A program made the translations under genes and the position numbers. Positions 1-6,927 of a DNA stretch of 16,174 bases are shown one piece after another. The stretch's first letter is position 1. Every line of letters begins with the position of its first letter. The notes beneath the pieces were generated by a model. That model did no database searches. It worked only from the letters and a program-made list of their open reading frames with translations, and was not told the DNA's origin. The stretch is from JBEIDK01 sp040383485 (GTDB lineage: Bacteria > Bacteroidota > Bacteroidia > UBA4408), in contig JBEIDK010000066.1 in NCBI GenBank assembly GCA_040383485.1, positions 1 through 16,174 on the forward strand. The letters are read 5' to 3'.

Positions 1-124
1 AAATGAACAATTGAGAAATCAACATAACTCACTCAATATACAAAACTTATCAAGCGGAGTATATCTTGTGAAAGTGATTAATGGAAACGAATGTGTAGGA
101 TTAAGAAAATGGATTAAAGAGTAA
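1..124 (+). CDS. C-terminal end of a T9SS type A sorting-domain protein (partial)
   Basis: Only the last 40 codons are present; the reading frame enters the window at base 2 and stops with TAA at 122-124. The translated end includes NSLNIQNLSSGVYLVKV and finishes GLRKWIKE. The pattern of a short strand, then L(S/P)xGVYLVKV, then a basic last strand is the C-terminal half of the T9SS type A sorting domain, the signal that directs Bacteroidota proteins across the outer membrane. The functional part of the protein lies upstream and cannot be seen. A strong terminator follows 16 bases after the stop, so the gene ends its own transcription unit and is not part of the cco operon. Confidence 0.8.
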   Translation, partial: NEQLRNQHNSLNIQNLSSGVYLVKVINGNECVGLRKWIKE

Positions 125-139
125 TATTTTCTTTCTAAT

Positions 140-183
140 AAAAAACACCCTCTAGCTTCATAACTAGCAGGGTGTTTTTTTTT
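140..183 (+). terminator. Rho-independent terminator
   Basis: A perfect arm AAAAACACCCT (141-151) pairs with AGGGTGTTTTT (169-179). A short inner CTAG/CTAG pairing extends the stem, and a T-run continues to 183. The A-rich 5' arm means it could also work in the opposite direction. It closes the upstream T9SS gene. Confidence 0.85.
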
Positions 184-198
184 CTGAATAATTTTATG

Positions 199-392
199 TT
201 AAACCGTAAATAGACAGTTGGTTTACAAACATCAACTGTAACCCTTATCAATATCTGATTTATGTTACTTTTGTCATCGTAATATTTTCTACTGCATAGC
301 AGTTAGATTTTTTTGAACAAAACTCTTTAGTATAAAGGCTTTCAAGCCAACCCTAAGTCCAAAAAATGCTCAACTGTCTATTTACGGATTAA
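199..392. repeat. 194-bp segment bounded by 22-bp inverted repeats (MITE-like)
   Basis: The core CCGTAAATAGACAGTTG at 204-220 recurs as its exact reverse complement at 371-387. Extending outwards to TTAA on both sides (199-202 and 389-392) gives 22-bp arms with one mismatch. The left arm also forms a local hairpin, ACAGTTG (214-220) with CAACTGT (233-239). The roughly 150-base interior holds no open frame of useful length but has small hairpins (ACTGC ATA GCAGT near 290-302). Size, terminal inverted repeats and lack of coding fit a miniature inverted-repeat element or the remnant of an insertion sequence. TTAA at both ends could be a target duplication or simply part of the arms. A structured RNA is the other possibility. 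Confidence 0.55.
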
Positions 393-460
393 TCAAAAAG
401 ATACCGTTTATTTTGTTGGAAGAATTGCCATTAGCAGCATGGTAAATGTATATTTTTTTG

Positions 461-473
461 GTAAATCATTTAC
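461..473. repeat. Small palindrome GTAAAT-C-ATTTAC
   Basis: A perfect 6-1-6 palindrome. The half GTAAATG also occurs 20 bases upstream at 442-448, so the half-site is present three times between 442 and 473. It lies upstream of the cco activator box. It may be an additional protein-binding site, but an AT-rich chance palindrome is equally possible. Confidence 0.25.
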
Positions 474-504
474 AACTATTAAATAATACACCAACCCACA
501 CATC

Positions 505-518
505 ATGACAAAAGTCAT
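505..518. promoter_or_regulatory. CRP/FNR-family operator upstream of ccoS
   Basis: ATGAC-AAAA-GTCAT is a perfect 5-4-5 palindrome containing the TGA-N6-TCA core recognised by CRP/FNR-family regulators; FNR itself uses TTGAT-N4-ATCAA. Its centre (511.5) lies about 64 bases before the start of transcription predicted from the promoter at 543-570, a spacing like class I activation. A similar box lies in front of ccoG. cbb3 oxidases are commonly switched on at low oxygen by FNR-type proteins, so oxygen or redox control is the likely purpose; the actual regulator is not in the window. Confidence 0.6.
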
Positions 519-542
519 TTCACCATCTGACTCAAAACATGC

Positions 543-570
543 TTGAACAGATATGTTGAGTATAGATTTG
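543..570 (+). promoter_or_regulatory. Bacteroidota-type promoter of the ccoSNOQP operon
   Basis: TTG at 543-545, then 17 bases, then TAGATTTG at 563-570. This is an exact match to the Bacteroidota consensus TTG-N17-19-TAnnTTTG used by the primary sigma factor. The start of transcription should fall near 575-577, leaving only about 14 untranslated bases before the ccoS start at 590. Confidence 0.7.
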
Positions 571-589
571 CTACCGTTAAAAACAAAAC

Positions 590-757
590 GTGAGCGTAAT
601 AATTATCCTTTTAACAGTAAGTTTAACAGTGGCTGTATGCTTTTTACTAGCCTATATTTGGAGTATAAAATCAGGTCAGTTTGATGATGATTTTTCACCA
701 GCTCACCGCATTTTTTTTGATGATAAAAATGAAATTACAGACAACAATAATAAATAA
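590..757 (+). CDS. ccoS: cbb3-type cytochrome oxidase assembly protein CcoS
   Basis: A 55-residue protein with one N-terminal membrane segment (about residues 3-24), then the CcoS/FixS signature WSIKSGQFDDDFSPAHRIFF and a hydrophilic tail. CcoS is needed for insertion of heme b and copper into the CcoN subunit. The start is GTG: an in-frame TAA sits three codons before it and there is no ATG in that gap, so GTG at 590 is the only standard start. The stop at 755-757 is five bases before ccoN, consistent with co-transcription and perhaps translational coupling. In many genomes ccoS follows the copper ATPase gene ccoI; here non-coding DNA precedes it. Confidence 0.88.
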   Translation: MSVIIILLTVSLTVAVCFLLAYIWSIKSGQFDDDFSPAHRIFFDDKNEITDNNNK

Positions 758-762
758 GAAGT

Positions 763-2880
763 ATGGAATTAGAAAAGTTTTATTACGACAATAAGATTGT
801 AAAACAATTTGGTTTTGCAGCTTTATTTTGGGGAGTTATTGGAATGCTGGTTGGAGTACTCATTGCATTTCAGTTAGCATTCCCTGCATTAAATTTTGGA
901 TTATCATTTACAACATTTGGCCGATTGCGTCCAATACATACTAATGCTGTAATTTTTGCATTTGTTGGCAATGCTATGTTCGGAGGTGCATACTACATTT
1001 TACAACGTGTACTTAAAACAAGATTGTTTAATGATAAATTAAGCAACATCCATTTTTGGGGTTGGCAATTAATTATTGCATTGGCTGCTGTTACACTATT
1101 TATGGGTTTAAGCACAGGTAAGGAATATGCAGAACTTGAGTGGCCAATAGATATTCTAATCACTTTAATATGGGTTGTATTTGGTGTTAATATGTTCGGA
1201 ACAATCCTTGTTCGACGAGAGCGCCACTTGTATGTTGCTATTTGGTTTTTTATTGGAACTTGGGTAACGGTTGCCTTACTTCACATTGTAAACTCATTTG
1301 AGATACCAGTTTCATTATTTAAAAGCTATAGCTTATATGCGGGAGTGCAAGACGCCTTAGTACAGTGGTGGTATGGTCATAATGCAGTTGCATTTTTTCT
1401 AACAACACCATTTTTAGGTTTGATGTACTATTTTGTGCCAAAGGCTGCCGAACGTCCAATTTACTCATACCGTTGGAGCATCATACATTTTTGGGCCTTG
1501 ATATTTATTTACATCTGGGCTGGCCCTCACCATTTATTATATACAGCCTTGCCTGAATGGGCACAGGCATTGGGAACAGTATTTAGTATAATGCTAATAC
1601 TACCAAGTTGGGGTGGCATGTTAAATGGGCTATATACATTAAGAGGTTCATGGGATAGGGTAAAAGAAGACCCTATTTTAAAAATGTTTGTAGTAGCACT
1701 TACATGTTATGGAATGGCAACTTTTGAAGGACCAATGTTATCGCTTAAAAATGTAAATGCTATAAGTCATTACACAGATTGGACAATTGCACATGTTCAC
1801 ATTGGAGCGTTAGGTTGGAATGGGTTTATGATTTTTGGAATGCTGTACTATTTAATCCCTAAAATGTATGGTACTACATTGTATTCAAGAAAAATGGCAA
1901 ATAATCATTTCCTTATTGGTACAATAGGTATTCTGTTATACGCCATACCTATGTATTGGGCAGGTTTTTCACAAAGTTTAATGTGGAAAAAGTTTACCGA
2001 TAGTGGTCAACTTCAGTACCAATTTTTAGAAACAGTTACACACCTATTTCCAATGTACGTTTTACGAGGCATTGGCGGTACATTATATTTCTCAGGTATA
2101 TTTTTAGCAATAGTTAATCTTAATAAAACTATGAAACAAGGCAAATTTATAGCCAATGAATATGCCGAAGGATATGCGTTAAAACTACAACCGATGCCGA
2201 TACAAAAAATGCACTGGCATTCAATTATTGAGCGTAAACCTATGCGCATGTTATTGTTTAGTTTAATTGTAGTTTCAATTGGTGGTGCCATAGAATTAAT
2301 ACCAACATTTTTAATTGATAGTAATGTACCAACAATAGCTTCAGTGAAACCTTACACCCCACTTGAATTGCAAGGACGTGATATTTATGTAAGAGAAGGT
2401 TGTTACAATTGTCACTCGCAAATGGTAAGGCCATTTAGAGATGAAGAAGCAAGATATGGAGAATATTCTAAAGCAGGTGAATTCGTGTATGACCATCCAT
2501 TCCAGTGGGGAAGTAAAAGAACAGGACCAGACCTTCATAGGTTAGGAGGTAAATATCCTGATAGCTGGCACTATAAGCATATGTTAGCGCCACAAGAAAT
2601 TAGTAATGGTAGTATAATGCCTGAATATCCGTGGCTCTATGATAATGATTTAGATACATCAAACACTAAAAAGAAAATAGAAGTGATGCAAACATTAGGC
2701 GTTCCATATCCAAAAGGTTATGAAAATATTGCGAATGCTGAATTACGAAAACAAGCTGATTTGATTACTGCTAATCTAAAAGCAGAAAAAATAAATGCAG
2801 TAAGCAGTAAAGAAATAATTGCGCTTATAGCATACATGCAACGTTTAGGAACTGATATTAAAAAAACTGCTAAAAAATAA
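763..2880 (+). CDS. ccoNO: cbb3-type cytochrome c oxidase, fused subunits I and II (CcoN-CcoO)
   Basis: The 705-residue protein is a fusion. Residues 1 to about 480 are CcoN, the polytopic catalytic subunit with about a dozen membrane segments. All expected ligands are visible: H59 and H346 for low-spin heme b, H206, H256 and H257 for CuB, H344 for heme b3, and Y250 in the position of the tyrosine cross-linked to the CuB histidine. Residues from about 494 are CcoO: one membrane anchor (about 496-515), then the heme c site CYNCH at 547-551 and the likely axial methionine M619 in SIMPEYPW. The enzyme reduces oxygen to water and pumps protons, with high oxygen affinity. In proteobacteria CcoN and CcoO are separate genes; the fused form is known from Bacteroidota. 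No frameshift or internal stop is seen. Confidence 0.96.
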   Translation: MELEKFYYDNKIVKQFGFAALFWGVIGMLVGVLIAFQLAFPALNFGLSFTTFGRLRPIHTNAVIFAFVGNAMFGGAYYILQRVLKTRLFNDKLSNIHFWGWQLIIALAAVTLFMGLSTGKEYAELEWPIDILITLIWVVFGVNMFGTILVRRERHLYVAIWFFIGTWVTVALLHIVNSFEIPVSLFKSYSLYAGVQDALVQWWYGHNAVAFFLTTPFLGLMYYFVPKAAERPIYSYRWSIIHFWALIFIYIWAGPHHLLYTALPEWAQALGTVFSIMLILPSWGGMLNGLYTLRGSWDRVKEDPILKMFVVALTCYGMATFEGPMLSLKNVNAISHYTDWTIAHVHIGALGWNGFMIFGMLYYLIPKMYGTTLYSRKMANNHFLIGTIGILLYAIPMYWAGFSQSLMWKKFTDSGQLQYQFLETVTHLFPMYVLRGIGGTLYFSGIFLAIVNLNKTMKQGKFIANEYAEGYALKLQPMPIQKMHWHSIIERKPMRMLLFSLIVVSIGGAIELIPTFLIDSNVPTIASVKPYTPLELQGRDIYVREGCYNCHSQMVRPFRDEEARYGEYSKAGEFVYDHPFQWGSKRTGPDLHRLGGKYPDSWHYKHMLAPQEISNGSIMPEYPWLYDNDLDTSNTKKKIEVMQTLGVPYPKGYENIANAELRKQADLITANLKAEKINAVSSKEIIALIAYMQRLGTDIKKTAKK

Positions 2881-2885
2881 TTGTT

Positions 2886-3044
2886 ATGAAATTTACAAAC
2901 TATTTAAAAAGTATAGATAACGTATCGTTATATCCAATTATTTCCTTGGTACTGTTTACTACAATATTTGTAGTAGTGGTTGTATATGTTTTTACTGCCG
3001 ATAAAAAAACAATGCAAGAAAAAGCAAATATTCCTAATCATTAA
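2886..3044 (+). CDS. ccoQ: cbb3-type oxidase small subunit CcoQ
   Basis: A 52-residue protein starting with ATG five bases after the ccoNO stop and ending 10 bases before ccoP. It has a short N-terminal stretch MKFTNYLKSIDNVSLYPI, one strongly hydrophobic helix (about residues 18-36), then VFTADKKTMQEKANIPNH. Size, single helix, the motif of FTADK followed by charged residues, and the position between ccoO and ccoP all match CcoQ, which stabilises the association of CcoP with the core complex. Confidence 0.85.
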   Translation: MKFTNYLKSIDNVSLYPIISLVLFTTIFVVVVVYVFTADKKTMQEKANIPNH

Positions 3045-3054
3045 TACGTAAAAA

Positions 3055-4203
3055 ATGAAGAATAAATTAAACCATATAATGCTTGTAATATTAATTTTAT
3101 TTACTCAAGTAATATACGCTCAAACTACAAATACTGCAATTGCTTCAACACCATCATCAACTTATAATGTATTGCGATACACGCTACTAGCTATAGCAAT
3201 AATATTAATGGTATTAATAATTGCATTATCATACATTATAAACAATGTTGCAAGCTATTATCTTGATAATTGGAAAAAAGAAAAAAACAATACACAAACA
3301 AATGTAATTACCTCAACTATAATATTATTGTTTATTGGTAATACAACAGCCAATGCTCAAAGCATGCCAAGTTCTGAATTAACATTTGGAATTGACCTTG
3401 CCAATATGCCTGTGGATATATACATGTTAGCATTCGGGGTATTGGTAGAAATAATCATATTATATGGTTTAATAGATGGTATTTTTAAATTATTAAAAAA
3501 AGTAGAACGGGAAACTATAACTGACGCAGCAAAAAAACCAGAAAAAACTTTCTTTGAAACAATCAATAGTACTGTAGCAATAGAAGATGAGTACCTATTA
3601 GATTTATCTCATGACTATGACGGCATTAGAGAATTAGATAATAAAGTACCAGGTTGGTGGAGAATTGGTTTCTATGCATCCATATTATTTGCATTCGTTT
3701 ATCTATTCAAATTCTTCGGCGATAAGTCAATAAAAAGTCAATATGTAGAATTGAATGATGAGAATATAGCAGCAGAAGTACAAAAAACTGAATATTTGAA
3801 ATTGGCAGCTAATAATGTAGATGAAAATTCTGTAAAGCTATCTGATGCCTTAGGTATAGATGCAGGAAAAACATTATATATGGCCAATTGTGTAGCATGC
3901 CATGGTGCTGGAGGGCAAGGTAGCGTTGGACCAAATTTAACTGATGATTATTGGTTGCATAAAGGAGGATTAAAAGATATATTTTATAGCATAAAATATG
4001 GATATGCAGAAAAGGGGATGAAAAGTTGGAAAGATGATTTTTCACCAGCTCAAATAGCCGAAATTTCAAGCTTTGTTACAACCTTAAAAGGCACTAATCC
4101 TCCTAACCCAAAAGAGAAACAAGGGGAATTGTATAAGGAAGAACCAATACTTATGAAAGATAGCATTGTTGCGACAAACGTTGATACTCTGAAAACGAAA
4201 TAA
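3055..4203 (+). CDS. ccoP: cbb3-type cytochrome c oxidase subunit III CcoP (single heme c)
   Basis: 382 residues. The N-terminus (1-22) looks like a signal peptide or first membrane helix and is followed by hydrophobic helices near 41-63, 85-95, 121-141 and 203-222. The CcoP signature DYDGIRELDNKVPGWWRIGF at about 187-206 marks the canonical membrane anchor. The periplasmic part carries a single cytochrome c domain, with heme site C279-VA-C282-H283 and likely axial M322 in EKGMKSW. Classical CcoP has two CxxCH domains in about 300 residues; this one is longer at the N-terminus yet has only one. It passes electrons from soluble or membrane cytochrome c to CcoO. The last 35 residues are hydrophilic and lack recognisable motifs. 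Confidence 0.92.
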   Translation: MKNKLNHIMLVILILFTQVIYAQTTNTAIASTPSSTYNVLRYTLLAIAIILMVLIIALSYIINNVASYYLDNWKKEKNNTQTNVITSTIILLFIGNTTANAQSMPSSELTFGIDLANMPVDIYMLAFGVLVEIIILYGLIDGIFKLLKKVERETITDAAKKPEKTFFETINSTVAIEDEYLLDLSHDYDGIRELDNKVPGWWRIGFYASILFAFVYLFKFFGDKSIKSQYVELNDENIAAEVQKTEYLKLAANNVDENSVKLSDALGIDAGKTLYMANCVACHGAGGQGSVGPNLTDDYWLHKGGLKDIFYSIKYGYAEKGMKSWKDDFSPAQIAEISSFVTTLKGTNPPNPKEKQGELYKEEPILMKDSIVATNVDTLKTK

Positions 4204-4219
4204 AAGTAATTTGATTTAT

Positions 4220-4249
4220 AAATAAGCACCTTTCAATAGGTGCTTATTT
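4220..4249 (+). terminator. Hairpin terminator after ccoP
   Basis: A perfect 12-bp stem, AAATAAGCACCT (4220-4231) with AGGTGCTTATTT (4238-4249), has the six-base loop TTCAAT and starts 16 bases after the ccoP stop. Only a short T stretch follows, so termination may be partial. It separates the structural operon from ccoG, which has its own promoter signals. Confidence 0.6.
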
Positions 4250-4270
4250 GTGATACTATTCATTTGTCAA

Positions 4271-4286
4271 AATGATTTCTATCATT
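4271..4286. promoter_or_regulatory. CRP/FNR-family operator upstream of ccoG
   Basis: AATGAT-TTCT-ATCATT is a perfect 6-4-6 palindrome with the TGA-N6-TCA core and close to FNR-type TTGAT-N4-ATCAA. Its centre (4278.5) lies about 42 bases before the start of transcription predicted from the promoter at 4289-4315, the classical class II activator position. Geometry and half-site resemble the box before ccoS, suggesting one regulator for both units. Confidence 0.6.
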
Positions 4287-4288
4287 CA

Positions 4289-4315
4289 TTGACTCCCTAT
4301 TTTAAATGACATTTG
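4289..4315 (+). promoter_or_regulatory. Probable promoter of ccoG-ccoH
   Basis: TTG at 4289-4291, then 16 bases, then GACATTTG at 4308-4315. This matches the Bacteroidota -7 element TAnnTTTG except for its first base, and the spacer is one base short of the usual range. An imperfect core next to an activator box is what an activator-dependent promoter would look like. Confidence 0.45.
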
Positions 4316-4343
4316 AGGTGCGCTTTTTATGATAGACTACTAA

Positions 4344-5744
4344 ATGAAAACAGACAATAAAGCAGACGAACCTAATTTTAGAGATAAAATTTCCACTGTA
4401 GATACTACTGGCAAGAGAAAATGGATGTATGTGCTAAAGCCAATAGGAAAACTTTATAATCTGAGAGGTTATTTTAGCATTGCATATTTAGTATTATTCT
4501 TTACTATACCATTTATAAAAATAAATGGCATACCGCTTTTTCAATTTAATATTCTAGATACAAAATTTATTTTTTTTGGTAAAGTGTTTTTACCTCAAGA
4601 CTTTATACTATTTGGAATCGGGATGCTAGTTTTCTTATTATTTATTATAGTGTTTACCTTAATATTTGGCAGGGTGTTTTGTGGATGGGCATGCCCACAG
4701 ACTATTTTTCTTGAAATGGTATTTAGAAAAATAGAATATTGGATTGAAGGGCCAGCCAACAAGCAAGAAATAGAAGACAAAGGAAAATGGACCACAGAAA
4801 TGTATGCTAGAAAAATATTTAAGCACATAGTTTTCTTCCTTCTATCATTCCTTATAGCCAATACATTTTTGTCTTATATTATTGGTATAGATGAGCTTCT
4901 TATAATTATTAAAGAGCCAATATTTAATCATGTAGGTGGCTTTATAGCTATTGTATTTTTTACAATTGCATTTTATGCAGTGTATGCATTTATTCGAGAA
5001 ATTGTGTGTATTGTTATTTGTCCATATGGCAGACTTCAAGGGGTTTTACTAGACAAAAACTCAATAATTGTAGCCTATGACTATATTAGAGGTGAGCCAA
5101 GGGCAAAAGCAGCAAAAGAAAAATTAGAAAACAAAGGCGATTGTATTGATTGTGGATTATGCGTAAAAGTATGTCCTACTGGAATTGACATAAGGAATGG
5201 AACACAACTTGAATGTATTAATTGTACTGCTTGTATCGACGCTTGCAATATGATGATGGAAAAAGTGCATAGAGAACCCGATTTGATTCGTTTTGCAAGT
5301 GAAAATGATATTGCTGAAGGTAAAAAACCAAAGTTGACGTTCCGTATCAAAGCTTATTCGGCAGTACTTATTATTTTAATAGGACTTTTAGTAACGCTTT
5401 TAATAACGCGCTCAATGTTTGACTCTACAGTTATGAGAGTACCAGGACAGATATTACAAGAAAATAACGATGGATCTGTTACAAATCTTTATCGCATTAA
5501 AATTGTAAATAAAAGTAGTAATACAGAGCCATATTCAATAGAATTGGAAGATAAGACAGCAAGCATTGAATATGTTGGAAATAAATTGGATTCCTTAAAA
5601 TCAGGTTTAGAAAGTGAAGAAACCTTTTTTATAAAGTTCCCTAAAAATAGAATAGATGAGAGAAAAGAAAATCTTAAATTATTCATAAAGTCCAATGATG
5701 AAATAATTCAAACTAAAAAAATAACTTTTATAGCCCATTATTAA
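4344..5744 (+). CDS. ccoG: cbb3 oxidase accessory protein CcoG (FixG-type 4Fe-4S membrane protein)
   Basis: 466 residues. Membrane segments are visible near 40-60, 85-110, 155-175, 195-215 and 333-353. Cysteine motifs in order: C113-GWA-C117-P after the second helix, C226-PYGRLQG, then the bacterial ferredoxin pair C267, C270, C273, C277-PTG and C291, C294, C297, C301, enough for two 4Fe-4S clusters. The C-terminal 110 residues form the immunoglobulin-like FixG domain on the periplasmic side. CcoG proteins are reported to reduce copper during supply to the oxidase active site. The ATG at 4344 is well placed after the promoter; ccoH begins one base after the stop codon, so the two are co-transcribed. 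Confidence 0.94.
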   Translation: MKTDNKADEPNFRDKISTVDTTGKRKWMYVLKPIGKLYNLRGYFSIAYLVLFFTIPFIKINGIPLFQFNILDTKFIFFGKVFLPQDFILFGIGMLVFLLFIIVFTLIFGRVFCGWACPQTIFLEMVFRKIEYWIEGPANKQEIEDKGKWTTEMYARKIFKHIVFFLLSFLIANTFLSYIIGIDELLIIIKEPIFNHVGGFIAIVFFTIAFYAVYAFIREIVCIVICPYGRLQGVLLDKNSIIVAYDYIRGEPRAKAAKEKLENKGDCIDCGLCVKVCPTGIDIRNGTQLECINCTACIDACNMMMEKVHREPDLIRFASENDIAEGKKPKLTFRIKAYSAVLIILIGLLVTLLITRSMFDSTVMRVPGQILQENNDGSVTNLYRIKIVNKSSNTEPYSIELEDKTASIEYVGNKLDSLKSGLESEETFFIKFPKNRIDERKENLKLFIKSNDEIIQTKKITFIAHY

Positions 5745-5745
5745 T

Positions 5746-6195
5746 ATGAACAGCAAATTTTTACATAGCGGAAACCTAATCATTGCAGGTTTTGGAATGA
5801 TGATAATTTTTATGAGTTACTTGGTGTTTAGGTGTATGACACAACCTGCCGAAATGGTAAACGATAATTATTATGAAAACGAATTAAAATATCAAGAGAA
5901 TATAATTGCCAAATCAAATGGTGATGAATATAAAAATGAATATCAAATTACGAAAGCTGGAAATGAAGTTATATTGAATTTACCAAAAGAACTCGCCTGC
6001 AAATTTGATAAAGCTTCAATTAATTTTTATTGTATTTCTGACAAAACTTTCGACACTAAAGTTGCACTTAAACAAAGTAATGAAGGCGTTTATAACTTCG
6101 ATTGCAGCAAGTGGGCGAATGTAAGTTACACAGTAAAGATTTCAATAGAAAAGGACGGAAAAACCTATTATCATGAACTCCCTCTTCAATTATAA
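5746..6195 (+). CDS. ccoH: CcoH / FixH family cbb3 oxidase assembly protein
   Basis: 149 residues: a short N-terminus, one membrane helix (about 11-29), then the FixH signature with MVNDNYYENELKYQE at about 37-51 and a periplasmic domain of beta strands. FixH/CcoH interacts with the oxidase subunits during assembly and is required for a stable complex. It starts one base after the ccoG stop. The next gene begins three bases after its stop and in the same reading frame. Confidence 0.88.
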   Translation: MNSKFLHSGNLIIAGFGMMIIFMSYLVFRCMTQPAEMVNDNYYENELKYQENIIAKSNGDEYKNEYQITKAGNEVILNLPKELACKFDKASINFYCISDKTFDTKVALKQSNEGVYNFDCSKWANVSYTVKISIEKDGKTYYHELPLQL

Positions 6196-6198
6196 AAA

Positions 6199-6918
6199 TT
6201 GATTTCGTTGCTTTACATATCTGCACTATTACTAGGAATTGGTGGTAGTTTACATTGCATTGGGATGTGTGGTCCTTTAGCTATGAGTTTACCATTTTCT
6301 GGAGTAGCAACATCAAATAAAAATATTTCCATTTTAATATATTTATTTTCAAAAGCTTTTGGTTACGGCATTATAGGTTTGTTGTTTGGCCTAATAGGTA
6401 AATCATTTTTGATTTTAAATTGGCAGCAAAACCTATCTATAATAGCAGGAATTATTTTGCTATTGATAACTGTAATTCCATATTTAAAAGAACATTCAAC
6501 TAGGAACTTTATTTTTAAAAACCAATTTAATATTATCTATAAAAGAATAATTGAAAAGCCTCAGTTAAAACACTTTTTTTTATTTGGAATTATTAATGCT
6601 TTCTTACCATGCGGTTTGGTATATGCAGCATTGGCAGGAGCAACTGTTAGTCATTCAGCTATTGGCGGTTTTACATTTATGTTTTTATTCGGTGTAGGAA
6701 CCTCTCCTGCTTTGATATCAATTATATTGTTTAGTAATAAAATAAATTTGAGCTTCAGAAAACACATTAAAAGTTCTTCATACTATATTTCCTTACTAAT
6801 AGCCATAATTTTAATTATTCGAGGCATGAATTTGGGAATCCCGTACGTTAGCCCTGAAGTAAAAATAAATTCCGAAAAACATTTAGAAACCATTAAGTGC
6901 AAGGCTTGCAACAAGTGA
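6199..6918 (+). CDS. Sulfite exporter TauE/SafE family (UreH-like) membrane protein, probable metal-handling partner of cbb3 assembly
   Basis: 239 residues with about six hydrophobic helices. The first helix carries the family motif GGSLHCIGMCGPLAMSLPF, with H19, C20 and C24, and a later helix carries NAFLPCGLVYAALAGA with C138. This pattern belongs to the UreH-like/DsbD-like transmembrane domain usually named TauE/SafE. Genes of this family often follow ccoG-ccoH in Bacteroidota, and the membrane cysteines and histidine suit metal (copper) transfer, though this is inference. The tail ends with C234-KA-C237 two residues before the stop, a further possible metal site. The only plausible start is TTG at 6199: the preceding in-frame codons are AAA and the ccoH stop TAA. 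Confidence 0.82.
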   Translation: MISLLYISALLLGIGGSLHCIGMCGPLAMSLPFSGVATSNKNISILIYLFSKAFGYGIIGLLFGLIGKSFLILNWQQNLSIIAGIILLLITVIPYLKEHSTRNFIFKNQFNIIYKRIIEKPQLKHFFLFGIINAFLPCGLVYAALAGATVSHSAIGGFTFMFLFGVGTSPALISIILFSNKINLSFRKHIKSSSYYISLLIAIILIIRGMNLGIPYVSPEVKINSEKHLETIKCKACNK

Positions 6919-6927
6919 AAATATTAA

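Noticed and set aside
199..392. CRISPR array or attC-type integron site
   Set aside because: There is only one inverted pair and no regularly spaced direct repeats, and the integron consensus ends are absent.
4595..4861. Open frame on the minus strand inside ccoG
   Set aside because: It is antisense to strongly conserved ccoG codons, has no recognisable domain, and similar shadows occur opposite ccoNO, ccoP and the propeller gene.
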